Source: Candidatus Binatia bacterium (GTDB taxonomy: Bacteria; Desulfobacterota; Binatia; HRBIN30). Taken from it: a stretch of DNA of 64,000 bases. The notes under the pieces were generated by a model. The model was not told where the DNA came from. It saw nothing but the letters and a program-made list of their open reading frames with translations, and did not search any database. The position numbers were made by a program, and so were the translations under genes. Of this stretch, positions 15,562-24,736 are shown in pieces. The stretch is taken from NCBI GenBank assembly GCA_026415395.1, contig JAOAHD010000020.1, positions 1 to 64,000 of the forward strand, written 5' to 3'. How positions within the stretch are numbered: the stretch's first letter is position 1; the number at the start of each line of letters is the position of its first letter.

Positions 15562-17325
15562 TTAGGATTGCGGCGGTTCTTTCTTTTCCGTCTCTGCCCG
15601 CAACTGTTCGGCCATGATGTCCTGCAGAGAGAAGCGGCCCTGGTTGCGGTCGCGCTGCAGGTACGACTCCATTTCCATCCGCTCCTCCGTACGCCGCAAC
15701 GCGCGGATACTCAGGCTAATCTTCCGATCCTTCGGATCCACCAACGTGACTTCCGCCTCGACCTCTTGGCCGGGCTGGAAGAGATCCTGCGGTCGATCCA
15801 CCCGCTCATGGCTCAACTGAGAAACATGGATGAGTCCTTCGACGCCCTCTTCGAGCTCGACGAAGACACCAAAGTCGGTAACCGAGGTGACTTTGCCGCG
15901 CGCCCGACTACCCACGGGGTACCTCTGCGCCATGGTGTTCCAGGGATCCTCCGTGAGCTGTTTCACGCCGAGAGCAACCCGCTCGTGCTCAGGATCGATG
16001 CTCAACACTACCGCCTCGATCGTGTCCCCTTTTTTGTACAACTCAGAGGGATGCTTGATCTTCTTCGTCCAGTGCATGTCCGACACGTGGACCAGGCCAT
16101 CGATGCCTTCAGCAATCCCCACGAACACGCCGAAGTCGGTAATGTGTTTCACGACGCCCGTGATGCGCGAGCCCACCGGATGGTTGATGCGGAGCAAGTC
16201 CCACGGATTAGGGACGGCCTGTTTCAAGCCGAGAGAGATCCGTCGATTTTCCTCATCGACGTCCAACACCACAACCTCGACTTCTTGGTTGGGCTCCACG
16301 ACCTTCGAGGGATGAACCACACGCTTGGTCCACGACATCTCCGATACGTGCACTAATCCCTCGACCCCGGGCTCCAATTCCACGAAGGCACCGTAATCGG
16401 CGATGTTCACCACCCGGCCGCGAACCCGCGAACCTACAGGATAGCGCTCCGCCACTCCTTGCCACGGATCTGGCATGATTTGCTTCATGCCGAGCGACAC
16501 CCGCCCGCGGTCCGGATCATATTTCAGCACTACGACCCGCACACGCTCGCCCACTTTCACCACATCCGACGGATGGTTCACCCGGCCCCAAGCCATGTCG
16601 GTGACGTGCAACAAGCCGTCGATGCCGCCGAGGTCCACAAAGGCTCCGTAGTCCGTGATGTTCTTGACCACGCCCTCGAGAATCACGCCCTCTTCGAGCA
16701 CGGCCAGCGTTTCCCGGCGCATTTGCTCGCGTTCTTCCTCGATGACCTTGCGCCGCGACAAGACGACGTTGCCCCGAGAGCGGTTACACTTAATTACGGC
16801 AAACTGCGCCCGCTGGCCGATAAAGCGATCGAGCGAGCGGACCGGGCGCACATCCACTTGCGAAGCAGGAAGAAACGCGGGCACGCCCACGTCGACTTTG
16901 AGACCACCCTTCACTTTTCCAACGATGACCCCTTCAATCGTCTTCCCTGTTCGCTCTGCTTTTTCGATATCGCTCCACACCCGCAGCTGTTCGGCTTTCA
17001 CCCGCGACAGGCGCACACCGCCCATGTCCGGGTCGAGCGCGACTACATACACATCGATCTCGTCGTCAGGCCGTACTTCAACGTTGCCTTCGCGATCAGT
17101 GAACTCTTCAACTGGAATGGTTCCTTCGGACTTGTAACCAATGTCGACGGTTACGGCATCGTGTGACACATGGACCACACGACCACGAACGACCTGCCCT
17201 GGGCGAGGCGCGCGGGTGCTTTGTTCGAAAAGCTCCCGAAAGTCGTTCTCGCTGCTGGACGCAGCTTCATCTCTTGCTTGTTCCATGTACGGGGTACCCC
17301 CTGGGGCTGAGTTCCGGTTCTTCAT
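15562..17325 (-). CDS. rpsA: 30S ribosomal protein S1
   Basis: The 587-residue protein has six S1 (OB-fold) repeats. The first two are divergent and ribosome-binding (GYKSEGTIPVEEF; GGLKVDVGVPAFLPASQVD). The four RNA-binding repeats carry the signatures ITDYGAFVDLGGIDGLLHV, IADYGAFVELEPGVEGLVHV, ITDFGVFVGIAEGIDGLVHV and VTDFGVFVELEEGVEGLIHV. It unfolds and recruits mRNA at the ribosome. ATG 17325 (MKNRNS) has AGGTG upstream; ATG 17286 (MEQARDE) is an alternative. It directly follows cmk, the near-universal cmk-rpsA pair. Confidence 0.97.
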   Translation of the reverse strand: MKNRNSAPGGTPYMEQARDEAASSSENDFRELFEQSTRAPRPGQVVRGRVVHVSHDAVTVDIGYKSEGTIPVEEFTDREGNVEVRPDDEIDVYVVALDPDMGGVRLSRVKAEQLRVWSDIEKAERTGKTIEGVIVGKVKGGLKVDVGVPAFLPASQVDVRPVRSLDRFIGQRAQFAVIKCNRSRGNVVLSRRKVIEEEREQMRRETLAVLEEGVILEGVVKNITDYGAFVDLGGIDGLLHVTDMAWGRVNHPSDVVKVGERVRVVVLKYDPDRGRVSLGMKQIMPDPWQGVAERYPVGSRVRGRVVNIADYGAFVELEPGVEGLVHVSEMSWTKRVVHPSKVVEPNQEVEVVVLDVDEENRRISLGLKQAVPNPWDLLRINHPVGSRITGVVKHITDFGVFVGIAEGIDGLVHVSDMHWTKKIKHPSELYKKGDTIEAVVLSIDPEHERVALGVKQLTEDPWNTMAQRYPVGSRARGKVTSVTDFGVFVELEEGVEGLIHVSQLSHERVDRPQDLFQPGQEVEAEVTLVDPKDRKISLSIRALRRTEERMEMESYLQRDRNQGRFSLQDIMAEQLRAETEKKEPPQS

Positions 17326-17335
17326 ATCGTCACAC

Positions 17336-18025
17336 CTATAGCCTTGCAAGTTCTGCGCGACGCGCAGCTACAATCTCGTAGAGCATTTGCACCACTTCGT
17401 CGATGCTTTTCTCGGTGGTGTCGACGTAAACCGCATCGGGCGCGGGTTTGAGTGGTGCATGGGCACGCTGCCGATCGCGCGCGTCGCGCTCTGCAATTTC
17501 TTTCGCCACTGCCTCGATCTCTGCTTCGCTGACCTCGCGGTGCCACTCAGCGGCACGCCGGCGGGCACGCTCGAGCGGCGAGGCATCGAGAAAGAACTTC
17601 GCCATGGCATCAGGAAACACCACCGTGCCGATGTCCCGCCCCTCCATGACGACTCCGCCGCGTGCACCGAGCGCGCGCTGCTGGGCCACTAAATGGGCAC
17701 GCACCTCGGGAACGGCGGATACCTTCGAGGCCCACTGCGCCGCTTCGGGGGTGCGGATTGCTTCGGTCAAATCCCGCCCGTCAGCGAAGACACGCGTCCG
17801 CCCCTGTTCATCGTCGCGAAAACTGATGCGCGTTTCACGGCACAACTGGTCGAGCGCCGCTGCGTCATCGGGGGCGATGCCCCGCTCGGCGGCGAGCACG
17901 CCAATCACCCGGTACATGGAACCCGTATCTACATACTGAAAGCCTAGCCGCTGGGCGAGGCGACGGCTCACAGTGCTCTTGCCAGCGCCAGCCGGGCCGT
18001 CAATCGCAACGACCAATGGCCTCAT
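17336..18025 (-). CDS. cmk: Cytidylate kinase
   Basis: The 229-residue protein phosphorylates CMP/dCMP using ATP. It has the P-loop IDGPAGAGKSTVSRRLA at 8-24, DTGSMYRVIGV, the CMP-binding region and GRDIGTVVFPDA, all Cmk signatures, at the usual length. It overlaps the aroA stop by 4 bp (18022-18025) and ends 10 bp before rpsA. Confidence 0.97.
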   Translation of the reverse strand: MRPLVVAIDGPAGAGKSTVSRRLAQRLGFQYVDTGSMYRVIGVLAAERGIAPDDAAALDQLCRETRISFRDDEQGRTRVFADGRDLTEAIRTPEAAQWASKVSAVPEVRAHLVAQQRALGARGGVVMEGRDIGTVVFPDAMAKFFLDASPLERARRRAAEWHREVSEAEIEAVAKEIAERDARDRQRAHAPLKPAPDAVYVDTTEKSIDEVVQMLYEIVAARRAELARL

Positions 18026-19305
18026 CCGCGCAGCGCCTCCAATTTCGCGAAGAATTCGGGAAAGGTTTTACCCACACACTGCGGATTGCGGATGCCGATC
18101 CCCGCCACACGTAGGCCAATGAGCGCCAGGCTCATCGCGATGCGGTGGTCGTCATACGTCTCCACCACTGTGGGTCGAATCGTGCCCGGGTACACAGTGA
18201 GCGCATCCTCTGCCTCTTCCACCCTCACACCCAGGCGATTCAATTCCGTGGCCATGGCATGCAGGCGATCACTCTCCTGCAGGCGCAAATGCGCCACGTT
18301 GCGAATCCGCACCGGTCCGCTGGCAAAGGGAGCGAGGGCCGCCAGGGTCATGGCAGTGTCGGAGATGGCGTTCATGTCGACATCGAGGCCAAACAAGTTC
18401 CCGGTGCCACGCACTTCGATGAAATCCTCGCCATAATCGACGGCAGCGCCCATATGCGCCAACACGTCGGCGAAGCGCACATCGCCCTGTAACGAATCGC
18501 GGCTCAGGCCCGGCACCCGCACGCGTCCGCCACACAGTGCGGCCGCTGCCCAAAAGTAGTGCGCGCTCGACGCATCCGGCTCGATCCGGTAGCGACGGCC
18601 GACATAGCGCTGCGGGCCGATACGGAACGTACCGTGTTCCTCTCGCTCCACTTGAGCACCGAACGCACGCATCACGTGGATGGTCATGTCCACGTACGGC
18701 TCCGCGATCAATGACCCGCGCAAGCGCACCTCGACGGCCTCTTGCGCACAAGGAGCAACTTGCAGGACCGCCGAAAGAAATTGGCTGCTCTTGCTTGCTT
18801 CGAGGGTCGCTTTTCCTCCGCGCAGGCCGTGTGCGTGCACGACGACGGGCGGGCAGCCGTTGAGGTGCTCGGCACGCACGTCGGCTCCAAGTTGGCACAA
18901 GGCATCTAGCAATGGCTGGATGGGCCGCTGGCGCATCCGCGGTGACCCGTCGATCCGATAGCGGCCGTGGCCCAGGCAAAGGGCAGCCACGAGGAACCGC
19001 ATGGCCGTGCCGGCGTTGCCCACGAACAGATCAGCTTCCCGTGCGGGAAAGGTGCCGCTTCCACCGATTACGCGGAAGTACCGAGCGGAGCGATCCTCAT
19101 CGACCCGAATGCCCAAGGCGCGCCACGCTTGCGCCATGTAGATCGTGTCATCGCTGAACAACGCGCCTTCCAAGGTGCTCTCGCCCTCAGCCAAGGCCGC
19201 GAGGAGCAACGCGCGATTGGTGATGCTCTTCGAGCCCGGCACCGCGACCACGGCGTCGATTGGACCCGTGAGTGGTTGAACCCAGTAGACATCGCTTTCG
19301 CTCAT
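18022..19305 (-). CDS. aroA: 3-phosphoshikimate 1-carboxyvinyltransferase (EPSP synthase)
   Basis: The 427-residue protein catalyses shikimate-3-phosphate plus PEP to EPSP, step six of the chorismate pathway. It shows PGSKSITNRALLLAALA, LFVGNAGTAMRFLVAAL, SSQFLSAVLQVAP, and catalytic-loop residues in DMNAISDTAMTLAALAPF and YDDHRIAMSLAL. The glyphosate-contact loop NAGTAMRF has Ala after Gly, as in many class I enzymes. The ATG start overlaps the tyrA stop (ATGA, 19302-19305), indicating translational coupling. Confidence 0.97.
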   Translation of the reverse strand: MSESDVYWVQPLTGPIDAVVAVPGSKSITNRALLLAALAEGESTLEGALFSDDTIYMAQAWRALGIRVDEDRSARYFRVIGGSGTFPAREADLFVGNAGTAMRFLVAALCLGHGRYRIDGSPRMRQRPIQPLLDALCQLGADVRAEHLNGCPPVVVHAHGLRGGKATLEASKSSQFLSAVLQVAPCAQEAVEVRLRGSLIAEPYVDMTIHVMRAFGAQVEREEHGTFRIGPQRYVGRRYRIEPDASSAHYFWAAAALCGGRVRVPGLSRDSLQGDVRFADVLAHMGAAVDYGEDFIEVRGTGNLFGLDVDMNAISDTAMTLAALAPFASGPVRIRNVAHLRLQESDRLHAMATELNRLGVRVEEAEDALTVYPGTIRPTVVETYDDHRIAMSLALIGLRVAGIGIRNPQCVGKTFPEFFAKLEALRG

Positions 19306-20177
19306 GGCTCCTCGCGGCTCGCCCGAAGGTGACGCAAATGGCACTGCCGGCTTTCTTCGAGCCACGCACGCAACTCCTCCGGCGTGGCCGTGCAGATTGC
19401 GTGTCGGAGCTCCTCTACCGCCACGACCAACCCTTCCACCGCGCGAGCAATCGCACTCCGATTCGCGATAAAAATATCCACCCAGGTCTCTGGATGGCTC
19501 GCCGCCACCCGCGTCAGGCTCGCAAAACTTGGCCCGGCCAAGCGTGCCGCGTCAGGTTGATACCGCTCCAAGGCACGGCTTGCCGAAAATGCCAACACGT
19601 GGGGCAAATGGCTCACCCACGCGAGCGCGGTGTCGTGGCTATCGGCGTCCATTTCCAACACGCGCATGCCTACGACTTCCCACAGCGCTCGCACTTGCTC
19701 CAGCGCCGCGGGATCGGAGCGCGTTCCGGGCGTGAGCACGCACCGGCGGCCGCGAAACAAGTCAGGATCGGCAGCGGCGGCGCCGCTGGCTTCCGTGCCC
19801 GCAATGGGATGGGCACCGACGAACCTCACGCCGGCGGGCAGCAGCGGCTCGACCGTGTCGAGGACGTAGCGCTTCATGCTTCCCACATCGGTCACAACGG
19901 CGCCCGGGAGCAACACCGGGCGACACTGTGCGACCACTCCCGCCATGGCGCGCACCGGCACTGCCAGGAGAACGAGGTCCGCCTTGCGCACCGCTTCTGC
20001 CGGGTCGTGGGTGAAAGAATCCACGATGCCGCGACGTCGCGCTTCCTCGAGGTTGACAGGGCTCCGACCTACGCCCACAACCTCACCGAACACACCCGCC
20101 CTCCGTGCCGCCAAGGCCAGCGAGCCGCCAATCAAGCCCACCCCAATCACGGCCACACGGTTAAAATGCAGCGGCAC
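19302..20177 (-). CDS. tyrA: Prephenate dehydrogenase
   Basis: The 291-residue protein opens with the NAD(P) Rossmann motif VAVIGVGLIGGSLALAAR. It has AHPIAGTEASG, the family's catalytic-His signature, and a helical dimerisation domain with WVSHLPHVLAFSASRAL. It makes 4-hydroxyphenylpyruvate or arogenate-derived tyrosine. I prefer GTG 20177: GGGGAGG lies about six bases upstream and it overlaps the hisC stop by 17 bp. No ACT domain is present, so feedback control is probably weak or lies elsewhere. Confidence 0.94.
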   Translation of the reverse strand: MPLHFNRVAVIGVGLIGGSLALAARRAGVFGEVVGVGRSPVNLEEARRRGIVDSFTHDPAEAVRKADLVLLAVPVRAMAGVVAQCRPVLLPGAVVTDVGSMKRYVLDTVEPLLPAGVRFVGAHPIAGTEASGAAAADPDLFRGRRCVLTPGTRSDPAALEQVRALWEVVGMRVLEMDADSHDTALAWVSHLPHVLAFSASRALERYQPDAARLAGPSFASLTRVAASHPETWVDIFIANRSAIARAVEGLVVAVEELRHAICTATPEELRAWLEESRQCHLRHLRASREEP

Positions 20178-21285
20178 GCAGTCCTCCCCCGCGCAGCACC
20201 TGCTCGAGTGCGTGGACACAGCGCTCATTCTCGGCCGCGGTTCCGATGCTGATCCGCACGTGCTCCGGAAATCCGTACACTCCCATGGGCCGCACGATAA
20301 CTCCCTGGCGCAGAAGGGCCTCGTACACGCGCGCGCCGTTGCCCACGCGAACCAAAATGAAATTTGCCCAGCTCGGCACGTACTCCAGTCCCAGCCGCTC
20401 GAACTCGCGGCGGAAGAACTCCATGCCCCGGCGATTTACTTCACGCGTGCGCTGTACATGCTCATCGTCCTCGAGGGCGGCCAGGGCTGCGACCTGCGCC
20501 AAACTGCTGACATTAAAAGGAGCGCGCACACGGTCCATCAGATCCACCAGCGCGGGCGGGGCGATGCCGTATCCAATCCGCAGCCCAGCCAAGCCGTAGA
20601 TCTTCGAGAACGTGCGTAGGGTCAACAGCGCCCGCGTGGGCGATTGACTCGACAGCGAATCGGGATACCGCGGGTCGTCCACGTATTCAAAGTACGCCTC
20701 ATCCATGACCACCAGCACGTCCTCTGGCACCCGAGAGAGGAATTCTTCCCATTCGTTGCGGAAAACAATCGTTCCCGTTGGGTTATTCGGATTAGCGAGG
20801 AACACCATGCGCGTGGCTGGCGTGATCGCGTCGGCCATCGCTTCCAGATTGTGCGTGTAGTGGCGCAGCGGCACCACGCGCGCCGTGGCGCCTTGCGCTT
20901 GCACGACCAGGCGGTAGATCACGAATGCCTGGTCGGCCATCACCGCTTCATCACCCTGCCGGAGAAATGTTCGCACCGCGAGTTCGATGAGCTCGTTGGA
21001 GCCGCTGCCAAACAAGATGGCGTCAGCCGACACCCCGAGCTTCCGCGCCAAAGCTCGTTTCAGGTAATAGCAACTGCCGTCCGGATAGCGGTGCAGTTGC
21101 GTTAGGGCTTCGCGAATTGCGGCGATCGCTCGCGGCGAAGGACCCAACGGGTTCTCGTTGGAGGCAAGCTTGATCGAGTCACGGATGCCATATTCGCGCT
21201 CGAGCTCTTCGATGGGCTTCCCGGGTGGATAGGGTGCAAGCGTACGGATCCACTCCGGCGCTAAGTCTTCCAGCTTCTTCGCCAT
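20161..21285 (-). CDS. hisC: Histidinol-phosphate aminotransferase (possible aromatic aminotransferase)
   Basis: The 374-residue fold-type I PLP enzyme has SNENPLGPSP near residue 42, LANPNNPTGT, VVMDEAYFEYV and the PLP lysine in RTFSKIYGLAGLRIGYG. The sequence is clearly HisC-like. Being between pheA and tyrA suggests it also transaminates phenylpyruvate or 4-hydroxyphenylpyruvate, as proposed for HisC in this supraoperon in other bacteria. It follows pheA by 16 bp. Confidence 0.93.
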   Translation of the reverse strand: MAKKLEDLAPEWIRTLAPYPPGKPIEELEREYGIRDSIKLASNENPLGPSPRAIAAIREALTQLHRYPDGSCYYLKRALARKLGVSADAILFGSGSNELIELAVRTFLRQGDEAVMADQAFVIYRLVVQAQGATARVVPLRHYTHNLEAMADAITPATRMVFLANPNNPTGTIVFRNEWEEFLSRVPEDVLVVMDEAYFEYVDDPRYPDSLSSQSPTRALLTLRTFSKIYGLAGLRIGYGIAPPALVDLMDRVRAPFNVSSLAQVAALAALEDDEHVQRTREVNRRGMEFFRREFERLGLEYVPSWANFILVRVGNGARVYEALLRQGVIVRPMGVYGFPEHVRISIGTAAENERCVHALEQVLRGGGLRAAAF

Positions 21286-21301
21286 CGTCCATCCACTCGG
21301 G

Positions 21302-22390
21302 TCACGTCGGGCGACTCGCCGCCGGATACGACCCCAACACCTTGCAAAACAGCGAACGCCGCTCGACCTCCGCCAGCGCTTTCGCCACGTGCGGCTCCTC
21401 AGCGTGGCCCACCATATCGAGGAAAAATAGATACTCCCAAGGGCGGTTGCGCAAGGGCCTCGACTCGATGTTGCACAAGCTCACGCCGTGCTCCGCAAAG
21501 GGCTGCAACACGCGATACAACGCACCCGCCTCGTGGCGCGCGGAAATGACGATCGATGTTTTGTCGTCGCCACTCGGGCGCGCCAGTCCGTCGTGCCCTA
21601 AAACAAAAAAGCGAGTGAAGTTGTTGGCCAAGTCCTGGATGCTTTCGGCGAGTACATTCAAATCGTAGTACGCAGCAGCGAGCTTGCTCGCTACCGCTGC
21701 CACACCTCGCTCCTTCTGCGCCCGCTGCGCCGCCGCCGCAGTGCTCGGCGCTTCGACTTGCCGCGCATGCGGCAAATGTGCTCGCAACCACAACCGGCAC
21801 TGCGCCAACGCTTGCGGGTGCGCGAAGACTAGCTCCACATCCTCGAGCCGGGACGCCCGCGCCAGCAGACAGTGCTCCACCCGCAGTTGGATTTCCGCCT
21901 TGATGGTAAGCGACGACTCGGCCAACCGATCCAGGGTGACCGCAACCACTCCTTCCGTGGAGTTTTCCACCGGTACCACCCCGTAATCGGCACGCCGGTG
22001 CTCCACTTCGTCGAAGACTTCAGGAATCGTCGGCACCGGCAGGATGTTCGCCTGGCTACCGAACTGCTGCACCACAGCTTGGTGGGAAAACGTACCGAAC
22101 GGCCCGAGGCACGCGACTTTCAGCGGCTGCTCTAAAGCAAGACAGGCGCTGATGATTTCGCGGAAGATACTCCGCACCTGATCCGCCCGCAGCGGGCCCC
22201 GGTTCGCACGCAGCAAACGAGCCAGAATTTGCTTTTCCCGCGCGGGCGCGTAAATGGCCGCGTTCTGTCGCCGCTTGTGTTCACCGATTTCTCGCGCCAG
22301 CCGGGCTCGCCGGTTGAGCAGCGCGAGGACTTTTTGATCGATATCGTCGATGCGAGCTCGCAAGTCATCGATGGAAGTCGGTCGTCGCAC
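21302..22390 (-). CDS. pheA: Bifunctional chorismate mutase/prephenate dehydratase (P-protein)
   Basis: The 362-residue protein has an AroQ-type chorismate mutase (about 1-85; DDLRARIDDIDQKVLALLNRRARL). The prephenate dehydratase domain (GPFGTFSHQA, VENSTEGVVAVTLD, NFTRFFVLG) follows, with a C-terminal ACT domain containing IESRPLRNRPWEYLFFLD, the phenylalanine-binding ESRP motif. Feedback inhibition by Phe is therefore expected. GTG 22390 has GAGGGA close upstream; a GTG at 22432 would add 14 weak residues. It is the first gene of the aro-cmk-rpsA-ihfB operon. Confidence 0.96.
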   Translation of the reverse strand: MRRPTSIDDLRARIDDIDQKVLALLNRRARLAREIGEHKRRQNAAIYAPAREKQILARLLRANRGPLRADQVRSIFREIISACLALEQPLKVACLGPFGTFSHQAVVQQFGSQANILPVPTIPEVFDEVEHRRADYGVVPVENSTEGVVAVTLDRLAESSLTIKAEIQLRVEHCLLARASRLEDVELVFAHPQALAQCRLWLRAHLPHARQVEAPSTAAAAQRAQKERGVAAVASKLAAAYYDLNVLAESIQDLANNFTRFFVLGHDGLARPSGDDKTSIVISARHEAGALYRVLQPFAEHGVSLCNIESRPLRNRPWEYLFFLDMVGHAEEPHVAKALAEVERRSLFCKVLGSYPAASRPT

Positions 22391-22813
22391 AGTTCCCTCT
22401 TGTTGCGCTCGGCCACTACTGCTGGCAAGCACCCAGCAGCACCGCTGTTGGCTCGGCTGCGGTCAACACCCCGTGGCGCATTGGCAGGCTTCAGTGGCTC
22501 GCTCGCGTAGCCGATGTGCGGCTGCTTTGCAACGCAGAAGGTCCGTGCACCGAGCACTTACACCGCGCTCGTTGTCGCCTTCCTACTTGTCCTCCGGGCG
22601 CCCCATTCGCCACCGAGCTGGACATTGCCACCGATGAATCCCGCCGGGGCGAGGAGCCGTCGGTGTCGGATGCCAAGCGAGCAGGGTGGCGTCTTGGCGC
22701 TCGTGGTCAAAGCCTCACCGCCTCTCGACCGAGCCGCATGCCGCGCACGGTTCCGGCTTGCAAACCGTCGAGCTCGGGCATACGCAGCCGAAGCTAAAGG
22801 GGAGGGCACAGGG
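22391..22813. other. Divergent promoter region
   Basis: About 420 bases separate pheA (minus) and the pectinacetylesterase-family gene (plus). Both promoters must lie here. I looked for a Phe-rich leader peptide or attenuator hairpin before pheA and found no convincing one. Open frames in this stretch show no family resemblance. Confidence 0.4.
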
Positions 22814-24619
22814 ATGCACCGTTTGGCGCTATTTGCGTTGATCGCGCTCGCTGGAGGACCAGCTCGGGCGGCCAGTCCGGTGTATCCCACCAATCGCTGC
22901 GTTGCCACCAAACTGAGCGCAGCCGCCGCCTACTGCCGCAACGCGGCACGCGCCTGGGGAGCGTGGGATGTGTCCCAGGACAGCGCCAGGCGCGATGCCG
23001 CTCTGGCCAAAGCAGCTGCTTTGCTGGCAACGCGCTGGAGCAAAGCGGAGCTCGACGCAGCGGCGAAAGGCGTCGATTGCAGCGAGACTACGGCAACTGT
23101 TGCCAGCATGCAAAGCAGCATCGACACTGAAATCCAAGCCGTACGCAGTGCTATTCACGAGGGGCTCGACCTCAACGTCCCGGCGCACGCACGCTGCAGC
23201 CGCTCGCTGCTCCGGGCGGCCGGTGCCAAGTGCCGCGCGTTCTTGGCGGCGGAAGCAACGTTTGTCACTCGCTTGGACAAGGACCCGCAACGCACCAAGC
23301 GCGAGAGCAAGCGGAACCGAGCCGTTGCGAACTTTACGAAGGCTTGGAACAAAGCCACAGCGGGAAGCTGCCCGACCATGGCAACCGAGAGCGCCCTGCA
23401 ATCGCTGGTGGAAGATTTAGTTGGCGCTACGATCGAACTCGCAACCATCTCCCCGGCGGTGCCCGATACCGCTTTCGCAACCATCACGCCGCCCGCCGTG
23501 GTCACGTACCAGGGAGAGACCCTGCGACCGCGCTGCGCCTTCGATACACCCTTTTCCTTCTTCGCGAAGCGCGGCACCACGAACAATCTGCTCATCTACT
23601 ACCAAGGCGGGGGTGCCTGCTGGAACTGGATGACGTGCGGCTTCTTGGTGACGTTTGACACCAGTGTAGACCCCTTAGGCTCGGACAACCCGAACAACCT
23701 GGCGAGCCCGGCTGGGTTCGCGAACTTGAGCAACCCTAACAATCCGTTCAAAGACTGGAACATTATTTTCGTCCCGTACTGCACGGGCGATTTGCACTTT
23801 GGCGATGCGGACCGCGAGTACACCAACTCCTCCACCGTGCTGGTGTACCACCGTGGCTACCACAACGCGCGCGTGGTGGAAAAATGGGCGCGAGAGCATT
23901 TCGTCAATCCCGACGAGGTCTTCGTCGCCGGAACCAGCGCGGGTGCCTACGGGGCTTTTTTCAACGCCCCGCTGCACCACTTCGTTTGGCCAGCCTCTCA
24001 CTTCTCCGTGCTCGGCGATGCCGGCAACGGCGTGATCACCACAAGCTTCTTGCTCAATGAGTTACCGACCTGGAATCTCACCGCACACATTCCTGCGACA
24101 ATCCCCAACGTTCTCGCCGCGCTCCAGGGTGGAGGGCTGCCGGTCTATGTGAGTGCTGTGGCCTCGTTCTTTCCCCACACTGCTTGGGCCCATTACACCA
24201 CTGCTTACGATGGAGGCTCCGGCGGGCAAAGTGGCTTTTACAACATCATGCTGAATCCGACAAACGTATTACAGTGGGCCCGCTGGTGGGATGCCACTTG
24301 CCAATGGAATTCAGTTGCGATGAGCCAGTTGGTGGCGAGCTATGCATCGAATCCGACGAACTACCGGTACTACGTTGGAGCCGGTTCCCGCCACGGCATG
24401 TGGGGCCTGAACAAGGTGTACACCGACCAAAGCGGCGGCGAGTCGATGACCATCGTCGATTGGGTGCAGGCCATGCGCACACGATCCGCGCAATGGGTCA
24501 ACGTGCAGTGCACGGATTGCGGCAAAGTCTTGGCCGGCGACCCGAAACCGAGTCCGCTAGAAGCTCCTTTTGTTTCCGACCCGGGCTCACCGTCTGGCGC
24601 CCGGATCGTCTGCCCCTGA
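22814..24619 (+). CDS. Secreted pectinacetylesterase/Notum-family hydrolase with extra N-terminal domain
   Basis: The 601-residue protein has a signal peptide (LALFALIALAGGPARAAS) and an N-terminal helical region of about 190 residues with paired cysteines of unknown function. A pectinacetylesterase-like alpha/beta-hydrolase domain follows: oxyanion segment LLIYYQGGGACWNW, the nucleophile in VFVAGTSAGAYGAFF, SVLGDAGNG with the probable acid, and a His in GSRHGMWG. Family enzymes deacetylate pectin or, in animals, remove palmitoleate from Wnt; the bacterial substrate is unknown. AGGGGAGG precedes ATG 22814. It is probably periplasmic or extracellular, with no anchor at the C-terminus. Confidence 0.82.
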   Translation: MHRLALFALIALAGGPARAASPVYPTNRCVATKLSAAAAYCRNAARAWGAWDVSQDSARRDAALAKAAALLATRWSKAELDAAAKGVDCSETTATVASMQSSIDTEIQAVRSAIHEGLDLNVPAHARCSRSLLRAAGAKCRAFLAAEATFVTRLDKDPQRTKRESKRNRAVANFTKAWNKATAGSCPTMATESALQSLVEDLVGATIELATISPAVPDTAFATITPPAVVTYQGETLRPRCAFDTPFSFFAKRGTTNNLLIYYQGGGACWNWMTCGFLVTFDTSVDPLGSDNPNNLASPAGFANLSNPNNPFKDWNIIFVPYCTGDLHFGDADREYTNSSTVLVYHRGYHNARVVEKWAREHFVNPDEVFVAGTSAGAYGAFFNAPLHHFVWPASHFSVLGDAGNGVITTSFLLNELPTWNLTAHIPATIPNVLAALQGGGLPVYVSAVASFFPHTAWAHYTTAYDGGSGGQSGFYNIMLNPTNVLQWARWWDATCQWNSVAMSQLVASYASNPTNYRYYVGAGSRHGMWGLNKVYTDQSGGESMTIVDWVQAMRTRSAQWVNVQCTDCGKVLAGDPKPSPLEAPFVSDPGSPSGARIVCP

Positions 24620-24736
24620 ACTCCAGCGGCCGCGGCTTGCCCACACGCTCTCCCGCGCGCTCCGAAGAAGCCGATGCAAGAAGCGCTTGTAGGTGCCGGT
24701 ATGCCGTGCCAAGCAAGAGCAACAGAGAAGAGGGCT

